From NCBI GenBank assembly GCA_902760865.1, contig CACWID010000026.1, positions 1-64,000 of the forward strand: a stretch of 64,000 nucleotides of DNA, read 5' to 3'. The position numbers were made by a program, and so were the translations under genes. Shown piece by piece: positions 32,551 to 40,719 of this stretch. How positions within the stretch are numbered: position 1 is the stretch's first letter; the number at the start of each line of letters is the position of its first letter. The DNA is from an uncultured Bacteroidales bacterium. GTDB taxonomy: Bacteria > Bacteroidota > Bacteroidia > Bacteroidales > Muribaculaceae. The notes beneath the pieces are model-generated. The model searched no databases. It saw only the letters and a list, made by a program, of their open reading frames with translations, and was not told the origin of the DNA.

Positions 32551-33072
32551 AATAAATTGTCTCATCTTGTCCTTGGCGCGGTGAATGAGCGACTTGACGG
32601 AGCCTTCGGGCAACTGCATGATCTTGGCCACCTGCTTCAACGGCTGGTCCTCGATATAGAACAGGGTGACTGCCACGCGCTCCTTTTCGCCCAGGTCGGC
32701 AAGGGCTCGCTGCACCGTCATCGACGCGTCGATGGCATCGCTGGCCGCCGTGCTGACCTCCCCCATGCGGGAAATGTCCTCGACATGCTCCTCCTGATGT
32801 CGGCGGGTGTGGCTGTAGAACTCGTTGTAGGCGATGCGGTACAGCCAGGTACCGAACGACGAGAGCCCCTTGAAGCTGCGGATGCCCACATAGGCCTTGA
32901 TGAAGGTCTCCTGCGCCAGGTCGTCGGTCAGCATCTCGTCGCCCGTGGTCAGGTTCAGCAGGAACCGGCGCACGCGCGGCTGATAGGCCTCGACGAGCCT
33001 GCCGAATGCGTCCCGGTTGTCGGCCAGGGCGCATTGCGACAGCAGTCTTATTTCATCAAGCTTGGATAACAT
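32542..33072 (-). CDS. ECF-type RNA polymerase sigma factor
   Basis: A 176-residue sigma-70 family protein starting MLSKLDEIRLLSQCALADNRDAFGRLVEAYQPRVRRFLLN. Region 2.2 is DEMLTDDLAQETFIKAYVGIRSFKGLSSFGTWLYRIAYNEFYSHTRR; region 4 is LGEKERVAVTLFYIEDQPLKQVAKIMQLPEGSVKSLIHRAKDKMRQFI. It lies between a DUF6249 membrane protein upstream and a two-TM protein downstream on the same strand. A longer frame to 33099 exists, but the sequence before MLSK is overlapped by the dispersed CACGCTAAG repeat. Confidence 0.93.
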   Translation of the reverse strand: MLSKLDEIRLLSQCALADNRDAFGRLVEAYQPRVRRFLLNLTTGDEMLTDDLAQETFIKAYVGIRSFKGLSSFGTWLYRIAYNEFYSHTRRHQEEHVEDISRMGEVSTAASDAIDASMTVQRALADLGEKERVAVTLFYIEDQPLKQVAKIMQLPEGSVKSLIHRAKDKMRQFIDS

Positions 33073-33094
33073 CTCTAATCTCTCCTGTACGGGC

Positions 33095-33121
33095 CTCACG
33101 CTAAGGCGCTAAGCCGCTAAG
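33095..33121. repeat. CACGCTAAGGCGCTAAG dispersed repeat, single arm
   Basis: One arm of the repeat whose paired arms occur at 40609-40671 and 42078-42229, and in variant form at 2563-2598 and inside the cassettes at 14403 and 16288. Confidence 0.7.
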
Positions 33122-33127
33122 ATTTAT

Positions 33128-34063
33128 TTAATAGGGCTGATAGGTATTGTTGTCGTCATCGTTCCTGTAGTCCTCGTCCATGGGCGGCGGCACGGGGATG
33201 CCTTCGCGCATGGGTTGGCGGGGCTGCATCTGCTGGCTGTGTTTCCAGGCTTCCTGCAATGACTTCTGCTCCTTGTAGAGGATGAAACCCTTGCACACGC
33301 CCACCACCATCAGTGCCAAGCCAATGGGCCAGAACGGATTCTCGGCATCACCGATTGCCACGCTGAAGAGTACCAGCAACGTTCCCCAGCCGATCCACTT
33401 GACAGCAGGCATCAGGGCGCGCCAGTTGACCATGTCGGTCATCACGATGGGATTGTCGGGAGTCTGGCCACTGATGGGCGTGCCGACGGGCACCTGGCCG
33501 GGCTGCTGGGCGGGAGCGCCATTGAATGCAGGGGGTGTGGCAGTCACGACAGGCTGCTGCACATAGATGGCACTGCGTCGTGTGTCGTTCAGCGAGAGTT
33601 CGTTGAGCGGGTAGTTATTCTCGATGGCCTTCTCGATGACGCGGTACTTGTTGCGGCGGTTCATGAAGCGGAACAACAGCACCAGGGCCACAATTCCCAG
33701 CAAGCAGAAAGAGCCGCTGATGGTCATCTGCTTGACCACACTAGCCCACTGGTTGCTGATCTCCTTGATATCCTCGGGAGACATGTCCTCCTTGAGGCCA
33801 TTGACTCTCACATTAGTGCCATTGCCCGAGGTGAGGGTGTCGTCAAGGGCACGGTTGATCTTGTCGCGCACCTTCTGCAACTCGGGCAACCCCGATACGG
33901 TGACAGACTCATCGCCATCATTCACGACAATCGAGTCACCCTTGAACTCAACTTGCGTCTTGCCGGCAGGAGCCTTCTTGCTGGCTACCTTGATGCCAGG
34001 AGCCGCAGTAACTGCGACAGCCATCGTCAGCATCATCACAAGTGTCAAAATTGTCTTTTTCAT
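33128..34063 (-). CDS. DUF6249-type membrane protein
   Basis: A 311-residue protein. Signal peptide MKKTILTLVMMLTMAVAVTAAP, then a periplasmic part (about 25-125), one transmembrane helix (FCLLGIVALVLLFRF), a cytoplasmic stretch including RRNKYRVIEKAIENNYPLNELSLND, a Pro/Gln-rich linker, and a pair of further helices (VKWIGWGTLLVLFSVAIG and PIGLALMVVGVCKGFIL). The KYRVIEKAIENNYPL motif is typical of DUF6249 proteins encoded with ECF sigma genes in Bacteroidetes. Likely a membrane partner of the sigma 56 bp downstream. Start is the signal-peptide ATG at 34063; an in-frame start at 34132 is rejected. Confidence 0.82.
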   Translation of the reverse strand: MKKTILTLVMMLTMAVAVTAAPGIKVASKKAPAGKTQVEFKGDSIVVNDGDESVTVSGLPELQKVRDKINRALDDTLTSGNGTNVRVNGLKEDMSPEDIKEISNQWASVVKQMTISGSFCLLGIVALVLLFRFMNRRNKYRVIEKAIENNYPLNELSLNDTRRSAIYVQQPVVTATPPAFNGAPAQQPGQVPVGTPISGQTPDNPIVMTDMVNWRALMPAVKWIGWGTLLVLFSVAIGDAENPFWPIGLALMVVGVCKGFILYKEQKSLQEAWKHSQQMQPRQPMREGIPVPPPMDEDYRNDDDNNTYQPY

Positions 34064-34141
34064 TTCCTTTATCGTTTTAGTCGTTTGTAATTGTTTTCTG
34101 TAGATTTGGCAGCGCTTGTCTGCCGCGTTCATGCATTAGAT

Positions 34142-34185
34142 GCACTACCCCACCTAAAAAGTTGCACAAAGTTGAGAAAAATTTT
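34142..34185 (+). repeat. 44-bp direct repeat, left copy
   Basis: Begins GCACTACCCCACCTAAAAAG; identical except one base to 35029-35072. The two copies bracket the transposase and all its hairpins. Confidence 0.85.
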
Positions 34186-34244
34186 TCACATTTTTCAAAA
34201 CGCCCTCATTGTCAGCATTATAGCGCACAACTTTCCCGATGTAC

Positions 34245-34370
34245 AGCCTCGTAGAGGCTTGACGGGTCGGAGACCCGGCTTCAACGGGAAACACCATGCA
34301 AGTGGGCCGACGGCCCACGCAGCTTGGTGCCGGGCAAACACCAGGAGAAGTGCCTCGTAGAGGAACTTCT
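34245..34370 (+). repeat. Left array of four triloop hairpins (REP-like)
   Basis: Four hairpins with three-base loops: AGCCTC-GTA-GAGGCT (34245-34259), CGGGTC-GGA-GACCCG (34263-34277), GTGGGCC-GAC-GGCCCAC (34302-34318) and AGAAGTGCCTC-GTA-GAGGAACTTCT (34346-34370). They lie in the gap between the DUF6249 gene and the transposase. Confidence 0.85.
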
Positions 34371-34383
34371 ACATCGGGTCACC

Positions 34384-34827
34384 TTACGTCAGCCTGTAAT
34401 CGTTCCACTCTACACCAGACTGTTCCAGCATCGACCTGTACTCATCTTCAAACGTCGTCACCTTGTGATGTTCACGCTGATTGATGATATAGTTGATGAT
34501 GACATCTTTCTCACGTATGCCACAAGAGAAGGCACCATACTCCTTGCCCCATCCACTGAATTGAGGGAAATAGGCCTGTTGCTTGGCCCACTTGCTGCTC
34601 CCTTGCTTGATGTCACGCACCAGGTCGCTCAAGGCCATCGTCGGAGCCAACTCAACAAGCATGTGTATGTGGTTGCCGATGCCGTTGATGCGGTGCAGCC
34701 TGCATCCGCGGCTTTTGATGATTGACCAGATGTATCGGTACATGTGCTCGCTCGTCTCGTCGGGGATGGTCATCTGGCGGCGATACGTATTGATGACAAT
34801 ATGGTACAATGAAATGACTGCACTCAT
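34384..34827 (-). CDS. Y1-type (IS200-like / REP-associated) transposase
   Basis: A 147-residue single-domain HUH/Y1 transposase. The metal-binding HUH motif is GNHIHMLVEL (His53, His55) and the catalytic Tyr is in KDVIINYIINQREHH (Tyr113); both are intact, so the enzyme may be active. Length and motifs fit the transposase_IS200-like family, including REP-associated tyrosine transposases, which cut single-stranded DNA next to hairpins. It is flanked on both sides by arrays of short hairpins whose loops face each other in opposite orientation, which favours a REP-type element. No TnpB partner is present. Confidence 0.92.
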   Translation of the reverse strand: MSAVISLYHIVINTYRRQMTIPDETSEHMYRYIWSIIKSRGCRLHRINGIGNHIHMLVELAPTMALSDLVRDIKQGSSKWAKQQAYFPQFSGWGKEYGAFSCGIREKDVIINYIINQREHHKVTTFEDEYRSMLEQSGVEWNDYRLT

Positions 34828-34895
34828 TTTCTCAATGATTAATAGAATGATGCAAAGTTAAGCATAGCCACATTAATTCACAAATTTCATCGCCT

Positions 34896-35020
34896 TGAAG
34901 TTCGTCTACGACGCACTTCACGCCTGATTGTTCGCCACCAAGCTGCGCCCGCCTTCGACGGGCTTGCATGGTGTTTCACAACAAAATCGGGTCTTCGACC
35001 CGCTCTGCCTCTTCGAGGCA
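34896..35020 (-). repeat. Right array of four hairpins (REP-like), inverted
   Basis: TGAAGTTCGTC-TAC-GACGCACTTCA (34896-34920), GCCCG..CGGGC (34947-34963), CGGGTC-TTC-GACCCG (34988-35002) and TGCCTC-TTC-GAGGCA (35006-35020). Read on the minus strand three of the loops are GTA, GAA and GAA, so they match the left array in inverted orientation about the transposase. Confidence 0.85.
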
Positions 35021-35028
35021 ATTATTTC

Positions 35029-35072
35029 GCACTACCGCACCTAAAAAGTTGCACAAAGTTGAGAAAAATTTT
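35029..35072 (+). repeat. 44-bp direct repeat, right copy
   Basis: Copy of 34142-34185 with one mismatch. It ends 13 bp before the -7 box of the GHL10 gene, so it forms the upstream part of that promoter region. Confidence 0.85.
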
Positions 35073-35084
35073 CGAAATATTTTC

Positions 35085-35092
35085 TAACTTTG
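35085..35092 (+). promoter_or_regulatory. -7 box TAACTTTG of the GHL10-type gene
   Basis: Perfect TAnnTTTG; a TTG at 35059-35061 in the direct repeat is a possible -33 element at 23-bp spacing. Confidence 0.55.
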
Positions 35093-35145
35093 TGGCTATT
35101 AACCAAAATAATAATGATTTAACCTCTCTATAAATGATATACACG

Positions 35146-37818
35146 ATGATGAAACGTACTCTATTGCTGCTTATCGCCCTTGCCGTGGCAACAGGCATCG
35201 GTGTCAGAGCATACGAAGCACAGAAGCGCGAAATGCGCTCGGCTTGGGTTGCCACCGTCTGGGCCATCGACTGGCCGTCGACAATGAACAACGCTACGGC
35301 CCAGAAGGCCGAAATCTGCTCCTACCTGGACCAGCTGCAGGCCCAGAACTTCAATGCCATCTTCTTCCAGGTGCGCTCGATGTGCGATGCCATGTACCAG
35401 TCCAGCTACGAGCCCTGGTCCAGCTACCTGACTGGCACCCGCGGCAAGAATCCGGGGTACGACCCGCTGGCCTATGTCGTCGAGCAATGCCACGCCCGCG
35501 GCATCCAGTGCCACGCCTGGGTCAACCCCTACCGCTGGACCACGAGCACCGACTGGAACACGCCCCAGGACCAGGAATTGAAGAACAACCGCATGCTCCT
35601 GACCTACTCCTCCGGCAGTTCGACGACCACCATCCTCAACCCCGGCCTGCCCGAGGTGCGCCAGCGCATCGTCAACGTCATCAGGGAAATCATCACCAAC
35701 TATGACGTGGACGGCGTCGTGTTCGACGACTATTTCTACCCTAACGGCATCCCCACCAACAACAGAGCCGAGGACTACAAACTATGGAACGACTCTGGCG
35801 TGGACATGACCTTTGCCGACTGGCGCCGCAACAACGTCAACATGATGGTCAGGGAAGTCTATGAGATGATACAGGACGTGAAGCCCGAGGTGCGCTTCGG
35901 CATCAGCCCCGCCGGCGTGGCCGCAACCGCCAGCACGTCGGCCGACCACCATGGTGTGACCCCTTGTCCCACGGGCAGCGACTGGCAGTTTAACGGCATC
36001 TTCAGCGACCCGCTGGCCTGGCTCGAGCAGGGCACCATCGACTACATCTCGCCGCAACTGTACTGGAAGACCGACCACCCGACCAACCCCTTCGGCCCGC
36101 TCACCGACTGGTGGAGCTACATCGCCAAGCACTACGGCCGCCACCACTATGCCAGCCACAGCATCTCGTTCCTCGCCGAGGGCAACAACACGGCCAGCAG
36201 CTGGGCCGAAATCACCCAGCAGATCAACTTGTCGCGCGAGTACACCCAGGACAACGCGCCCGGTGCTGTGCTCTATAGCGCCAAGAACATCAACGGCAAC
36301 AACGGCGGCGTCAGCGGCCTGGGCAACTACCTGCATGCCAACGCCTTCCAGCAGCCGGCGATGATACCCGCCCTGACGTGGAAGGAGGCCCCCGGCTACA
36401 GCGCGCCGACGGGCCTGACCAGCAACGGTGAAGCCCTGTCGTGGGACGTCCAGGAGGGCACGCTGGTCAAGTACTCGGTCTATGCTGTCCCCGAGGACAT
36501 CACGGCCGCCGATGCCATGAGCGTCGCCTACGACGGCATCAAGGGCGACTACCTGCTGGGCGTGACCTACAAACCGTCATATACCCTGCCTCGCGACTTC
36601 CAGAGCGGCTACTGGTATGCCGTGTGCGTCATCGACGGCTACGGCAACGAGAGCGAGCCGACCTACTTGAGCGAGGGCGGCGACCCCACCGGGCCGGAGC
36701 AGCCCACGCCCGTGACCTACAGCATCGAGAAGGTGTGGGAGATCAACAACCCCAGCTTCCTCACCATGGGCGACGCCCGCCAGGGCTTCGGCATGGACGG
36801 CAAGTTCTACATCAATGACAAGAACACGGCCACCATCTATGAGGTGGACAGCAACGGCTTGACAGGTGTCACCTATGAGGGCGGCCACAACGTGGGCCTC
36901 ACACGCGACCAGGCCGGCAACCTCGTGGTCGGCGACGCCCATTTCGCCGATCCCTGGAACACCAGCAACACCAATGTCAAGGTGATCAATCCCGCAACCG
37001 GCGAGGTGGTGACCTATACCCTACCCGCCGATGTCACCAACTTCGGGCGCAGCGACTTGTTGGGCTTCGCGCGCGGCAACCTGCTCGAGAATGGCGAATT
37101 CTTTATCGTGGGCGCCACCAGCGACGCTTCCATCAGCCGCATCACCATCACTGACGGCGAACTGGACCAGGACAACACCTATCTGGCCCACTGCGACGGC
37201 GTGACCGCCAGCACGGGTACCGTGGTCAACGCCTATACCGACGCGGCAGGCAACGAGGCGGTGCTCTTTGTCAACCGCTCCAGTTCTTCGGTCGTCAAGA
37301 TGATGCCCGACGGCGACAACTTTGCCGGCACATCCATCTTCCTGCCCAACAAGGGCAACTGCAACGGCACATTCCCCTTTGTGTGGCAGGGCAAGGACTT
37401 CATGCTCTACCCGACGACGAGCAATTACCGTGACGGCTTTGCCGTGGCCGAGCCCAATGCCGCCGAGCCCATCGTCGTTGTCCCGCAGACCGCCTCCAGC
37501 GATGCCAACACCTACCAGGCCAACTGGCTCAACGCCGAGGTCATCGACTCACGCCACGTGACCATCTACCAGTACTACCCCGGCGGTCACATCACCGTGT
37601 GGAGCCTGACCAAGCAGGGCGGCCTCCTGCGTGGCGACGTCAACGAGGACGGCACGGTCAACATCAGTGACGTCACCGTCCTGATCAACTACCTGCTGAG
37701 CCACAACAGCGATGGTGTCAACCTCGACAACGCCAACTGCAATCAGGACGACGCCATCAGCATCGCCGATGTCACCGCCCTGATCAACCGCCTCCTCAGC
37801 GGCTCCTGGCCCGAATAG
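35146..37818 (+). CDS. Secreted GHL10-type glycosidase with beta-propeller-like region and dockerin
   Basis: About 890 residues, with signal peptide MMKRTLLLLIALAVATGIGVRA. The start could also be 35134 or 35149. The GHL10/DUF187 domain follows (KREMRSAWVATVWAIDWPS, FNAIFFQVRSMCDAMY, YDPLAYVVEQCHARGIQCHAWVNPYRW, NYDVDGVVFDDYFYP, VRFGISPAGV, IDYISPQLYW), a TIM-barrel related to glycoside hydrolases. Then come a fibronectin-III-like segment (about 400-510), a repeat-rich, probably beta-propeller region (about 530-810), and a dockerin-like pair (GDVNEDGTVNISDVTVLINYLL and NQDDAISIADVTALINRLL). Likely acts on extracellular polysaccharide or peptidoglycan; the substrate is unknown. Confidence 0.9.
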   Translation: MMKRTLLLLIALAVATGIGVRAYEAQKREMRSAWVATVWAIDWPSTMNNATAQKAEICSYLDQLQAQNFNAIFFQVRSMCDAMYQSSYEPWSSYLTGTRGKNPGYDPLAYVVEQCHARGIQCHAWVNPYRWTTSTDWNTPQDQELKNNRMLLTYSSGSSTTTILNPGLPEVRQRIVNVIREIITNYDVDGVVFDDYFYPNGIPTNNRAEDYKLWNDSGVDMTFADWRRNNVNMMVREVYEMIQDVKPEVRFGISPAGVAATASTSADHHGVTPCPTGSDWQFNGIFSDPLAWLEQGTIDYISPQLYWKTDHPTNPFGPLTDWWSYIAKHYGRHHYASHSISFLAEGNNTASSWAEITQQINLSREYTQDNAPGAVLYSAKNINGNNGGVSGLGNYLHANAFQQPAMIPALTWKEAPGYSAPTGLTSNGEALSWDVQEGTLVKYSVYAVPEDITAADAMSVAYDGIKGDYLLGVTYKPSYTLPRDFQSGYWYAVCVIDGYGNESEPTYLSEGGDPTGPEQPTPVTYSIEKVWEINNPSFLTMGDARQGFGMDGKFYINDKNTATIYEVDSNGLTGVTYEGGHNVGLTRDQAGNLVVGDAHFADPWNTSNTNVKVINPATGEVVTYTLPADVTNFGRSDLLGFARGNLLENGEFFIVGATSDASISRITITDGELDQDNTYLAHCDGVTASTGTVVNAYTDAAGNEAVLFVNRSSSSVVKMMPDGDNFAGTSIFLPNKGNCNGTFPFVWQGKDFMLYPTTSNYRDGFAVAEPNAAEPIVVVPQTASSDANTYQANWLNAEVIDSRHVTIYQYYPGGHITVWSLTKQGGLLRGDVNEDGTVNISDVTVLINYLLSHNSDGVNLDNANCNQDDAISIADVTALINRLLSGSWPE

Positions 37819-37841
37819 ACACAGTTTGCACAAACATTATA

Positions 37842-37998
37842 AAAGCCGGTGTGTCATCATTCAATTGCTGGAATTATAACCGCCCTACGGGCGGGAAATT
37901 AAACAAATTTTTAAATTAAAATTTTATAATTAATTTGCTTAATTTCCCGTGCGATAGCACGGTTATATTCCGTGTCGCAATGATGACACACCGGCTTT
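37842..37998. repeat. Palindromic intergenic element, copy B
   Basis: The outer arms are perfect inverted repeats: AAAGCCGGTGTGTCATCATT and its complement ending at 37998. Inside are CCGCCC-TACG-GGGCGG, AAATTAAACAAATT, an AT core, AATTTGCTTAATTT and CCGTGC-GATA-GCACGG. It lies between the convergent GHL10 gene and the sigma-module membrane gene. Confidence 0.9.
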
Positions 37999-38020
37999 GT
38001 TATGGTATTTTGATACAGGA

Positions 38021-38596
38021 TTACTTGGTGTCCTCCAAGTCCTCGAGTTGCTCAAGGACGTCGCGGTAGTGACGCTGTGTCCTGAAATGTACTTTCAAGC
38101 CAATCAATGCACCGACAAGGATGCCCACGATGCAACAAGGCACTAAATACTCGCTGCCACCTGTCCGCTGTGCCATCTCATAGACAGCCCATGAGGCCCA
38201 AGCCACGGCCACAGGAATACCGAACCACGGCCAGTTGCCATCGCGCTTCTTGGCAAGAGCCAGCTTGCGCTTGACCTCCACCAGGTTGCCTCCCATCAAG
38301 TTGTCGTCTCGCAGGACGCGTCCGTTAAAGTAGATGAATCCCGCAACCGCGAGCATCAGCACACACATGGCAATCCACAGACCGACGGAGAGACCGTTTA
38401 GCATCACAAAGGCCCAGTAGCCATAGGGAATCATCGCCAGTGCAATGACTGCAATAACCAGATAGCGCTTGTTGAGTGTACCCACGCCACGCTTGATGGA
38501 GCGGCGGATAAAGCGGTCGTTCACAATCGTTTGGTTCTCGAGTTTATCTTTCAATATCGCCATCTGCTGGCGCATTTCTTCAAGTTCGTAGTCCAT
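38021..38596 (-). CDS. Four-TM membrane protein with coiled-coil ends, partner of ECF sigma
   Basis: A 191-residue protein. The N-terminal coiled coil (ELEEMRQQMAILKDKLENQTIVNDRFIRRSIKRGVGTLNKR) is followed by two helices (YLVIAVIALAMIPYGYWAFVML, LWIAMCVLMLAVAGFIYF), a cytoplasmic loop with basic helix (VEVKRKLALAKKRDG), and two more helices (WFGIPVAVAWASWAVY, LVPCCIVGILVGALIGL). It ends in another short coil (YRDVLEQLEDLED). It starts 16 bp after the sigma gene; this sigma-plus-MDYELEEMRQQM protein pairing is frequent in Bacteroidetes. Function probably regulation of the sigma (inference). Confidence 0.8.
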   Translation of the reverse strand: MDYELEEMRQQMAILKDKLENQTIVNDRFIRRSIKRGVGTLNKRYLVIAVIALAMIPYGYWAFVMLNGLSVGLWIAMCVLMLAVAGFIYFNGRVLRDDNLMGGNLVEVKRKLALAKKRDGNWPWFGIPVAVAWASWAVYEMAQRTGGSEYLVPCCIVGILVGALIGLKVHFRTQRHYRDVLEQLEDLEDTK

Positions 38597-38612
38597 AATC
38601 TTCTCGTTTTTT

Positions 38613-39089
38613 TTAATTGTTCATTTTCTTGAGTTGTTCCTTGATGCGGTAGAGGCGGGTCGCCACAGCGGTCGTCGTGATGCCCACCACCTGGCCGATT
38701 TCCTCGTAGGGCATATTCTCCAGCCACAGCAGCACGATGGCGCGGTCGAAGGGCTGCAGGCGGCTGATGCGCTCGTGGAGCATGTCCACCTGGCGGGAAT
38801 CGGCGTCATGGTCCTCAAACAGGTTGATGTCCATTGACAACGGTTCACTGCTCGTGCGGCGGTTCTTGCGGTCAAGTGAGATGCAGGTGTTGAGCGCCAC
38901 GCGGTAGATCCACGTCTTCACATTGCAGCGGTTCTCAAATCCCTCAAAGCCTCGCCACATGTTGATGACCGCCTCTTGAAAGAGGTCGTTCACCTCATCG
39001 GCATCTTTCGAGAACATGTAGCACACCGTATAGATAGTGCTCTTGTTCTGCTTGATGATCTGTGCAAATTTGCTTTCCAGTTCGTTCAT
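38613..39089 (-). CDS. ECF-type RNA polymerase sigma factor
   Basis: A 158-residue sigma-70 family protein. Region 2: DADEVNDLFQEAVINMWRGFEGFENRCNVKTWIYRVALNTCISLDRKNRR. Region 4: LQPFDRAIVLLWLENMPYEEIGQVVGITTTAVATRLYRIKEQLKKM. Third ECF sigma of the window and the shortest. Divergent from panC; a minus-strand -7 box TATTTTTG lies at 39152-39159. Forms an operon with the coiled-coil membrane protein downstream. Confidence 0.93.
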   Translation of the reverse strand: MNELESKFAQIIKQNKSTIYTVCYMFSKDADEVNDLFQEAVINMWRGFEGFENRCNVKTWIYRVALNTCISLDRKNRRTSSEPLSMDINLFEDHDADSRQVDMLHERISRLQPFDRAIVLLWLENMPYEEIGQVVGITTTAVATRLYRIKEQLKKMNN

Positions 39090-39151
39090 TTTTTCGTCGT
39101 TTTAAAACTATCTTTTGCCCATTAGACGAACAACTCAATGAAAAAATCACA

Positions 39152-39159
39152 CAAAAATA
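39152..39159 (-). promoter_or_regulatory. -7 box (TATTTTTG, minus strand) of the sigma operon
   Basis: CAAAAATA on the plus strand, 62 bp upstream of the sigma start at 39089. Confidence 0.5.
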
Positions 39160-39233
39160 AAAAAATTTTTCGAGAAAACACTTGGCAAATACTTGAAGTC
39201 GGAATCGCATCGAAATAAAAAGTTGGCACGCAA

Positions 39234-39265
39234 TTTGCCTATGTGGCAATTGCGTAGTAATTTTG
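39234..39265 (+). promoter_or_regulatory. Consensus panC promoter
   Basis: TTTG (39234-39237), 20-bp spacer, TAATTTTG (39258-39265), 33 bp before the panC ATG. Full match to the Bacteroidetes consensus in sequence and spacing. Confidence 0.75.
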
Positions 39266-39298
39266 CAGTTTGAATTTACATCTTATAATTAAAGAAGA

Positions 39299-40144
39299 AT
39301 GAAGATTATCAGCAAGGTCAATGAGTTGCGCGAGGCCGTGGAGGCTTTCCGCCAGTCAGGTAAGTCGGTTGGTTTGGTGCCCACGATGGGTGCCTTGCAC
39401 GAGGGTCACAAGTCGCTTGTGGACCGTGCCCGCAAGGAGAACGACGCCGTCGTCGTGAGCTGTTTCCTCAACCCCACGCAGTTCAACAACAAGGAGGACC
39501 TGCGCACCTATCCCCGCACCGCCGAGCGCGATGCCGCCATGCTCGAGCAGTGTGGCGTCGATGTGGCCTTCATGCCCACCGTCGAGGAGATCTATCCCGA
39601 GCCCGATACCCGCGTGTTTGACCTCGGCCCCGTCCAGCAGGTGATGGAGGGCGCGATGCGTCCCGGCCACTTCAACGGCGTGTGCCAGATTGTGAGCAAG
39701 CTGTTCTCATGGGTGATGCCCGACCGTGCCTACTTCGGCGAGAAGGACTTCCAGCAGATTGCCGTCATCCGTGCGATGATCAAGCAGCTGGGCTTCAATA
39801 TCAATATCGTGCAGTGCCCCTGCATCCGCGAGGATGACGGCCTGGCCAAGAGCAGCCGCAACGTGCGCCTCACCCCTGAGGTCCGCAAGGTCGCCCCGCA
39901 GATCTATGCCACGCTGCAGCGCAGCCTGGAGTTCGCCAAGGACCACACCGTGGAGCAGACCCACGACTGGGTAGTGGCCACCATCAATGCCTGGCCCGAG
40001 ATGGAAACGGAGTATTTCTCGATCTGTGACGGCATCACGTTGCAGCCCGTTACCAGTTGGGACGAGAGCGACTACATCGTGGGTTGCATCACCGTCTATT
40101 GCGGCGACGTTCGCGAGATCGACAATATCACTTATAAGAAGTAA
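39299..40144 (+). CDS. panC: Pantothenate synthetase
   Basis: A 281-residue PanC. It joins pantoate and beta-alanine with ATP to give pantothenate, in the cytosol. Motifs: [16 protein letters not shown] (HxGH-type nucleotide site), [60 protein letters not shown] and [12 protein letters not shown] (KMSKS equivalent). panD follows 83 bp downstream, so both genes for the last steps of pantothenate synthesis are together. Transcribed from a full-consensus promoter. Confidence 0.97.
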   Translation: MKIISKVNELREAVEAFRQSGKSVGLVPTMGALHEGHKSLVDRARKENDAVVVSCFLNPTQFNNKEDLRTYPRTAERDAAMLEQCGVDVAFMPTVEEIYPEPDTRVFDLGPVQQVMEGAMRPGHFNGVCQIVSKLFSWVMPDRAYFGEKDFQQIAVIRAMIKQLGFNINIVQCPCIREDDGLAKSSRNVRLTPEVRKVAPQIYATLQRSLEFAKDHTVEQTHDWVVATINAWPEMETEYFSICDGITLQPVTSWDESDYIVGCITVYCGDVREIDNITYKK

Positions 40145-40161
40145 GTGCCTTCGGCACTCAC

Positions 40162-40215
40162 TGATGAGTGATTAGAGATTAGTGATTAGTGAAACTGATA
40201 ACTGAAACTAAAAAC
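40162..40215 (+). repeat. 7-nt tandem array after the panC stop codon
   Basis: Units TGATGAG, TGATTAG, AGATTAG, TGATTAG, then degenerate TGAAAC/TGATAAC/TAAAAAC, with period about 7, between panC and panD. Most units carry TGA, TAG or TAA in the panC sense. A small GTGCC/GGCAC hairpin directly precedes it. Confidence 0.7.
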
Positions 40216-40227
40216 TGAGAAGAAGAT

Positions 40228-40587
40228 ATGTACATCCAGGTCATGAAATCCAAGATACACCGCGTGACGGTCACCGATGCCAACCTCAACTACATCGGCA
40301 GCATCACCATCGACCAGGACCTCATGGATGCCGCCGGCATCATCGAGGGTGAGCGCGTGTACATCGTTGACGTGAACAACGGCGAGAGACTCGACACCTA
40401 TACCATCGCCGGAGAACGTGGCAGCGGCACCATCTGCCTGAACGGTGCTGCAGCCCGCAAGGTCGAGGTGGGCGACATCGTCATCATCATGGCTTATGCC
40501 ATCGTCACCCCCGAGGAGGGCCGCGACTTCAAGCCGCAGATCGTCTTCCCCGACACGGCAACCAACAAGCTTATCAAGAAGAAATAA
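40228..40587 (+). CDS. panD: Aspartate 1-decarboxylase
   Basis: A 119-residue PanD proenzyme. It forms beta-alanine from aspartate, the substrate PanC needs. The self-cleavage site is seen as [18 protein letters not shown], with cleavage between Gly24 and Ser25 to give the pyruvoyl group. Also visible: [40 protein letters not shown] and [10 protein letters not shown]. Length is normal. Downstream of panC; likely the same operon. Confidence 0.96.
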   Translation: MYIQVMKSKIHRVTVTDANLNYIGSITIDQDLMDAAGIIEGERVYIVDVNNGERLDTYTIAGERGSGTICLNGAAARKVEVGDIVIIMAYAIVTPEEGRDFKPQIVFPDTATNKLIKKK

Positions 40588-40608
40588 TAACAATAACCGG
40601 ACAACACC

Positions 40609-40671
40609 CACGCTAAGGCGCTAAGGCGCTAAGCTATGATTAAACACTTAGTGCCTTTGCGGCTTGGCGTG
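40609..40671. repeat. CACGCTAAG dispersed repeat as a complete hairpin
   Basis: CACGCTAAGGCGCTAAGG...CTAAG and its near-complement CTTAGTGCCTTTGCGGCTTGGCGTG form imperfect arms of about 25 bp around a 13-nt AT-rich loop, between panD and ffh. Confidence 0.75.
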
Positions 40672-40719
40672 AGGTTTTCGGGCAATACATAGTGAGAAAG
40701 ACTAAAAACCACCAAAATA

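Noticed and set aside
34384-34827. Complete IS605-type insertion sequence with tnpB
   Set aside because: No TnpB-like frame is present on either side; only the Y1 transposase and hairpins are found.
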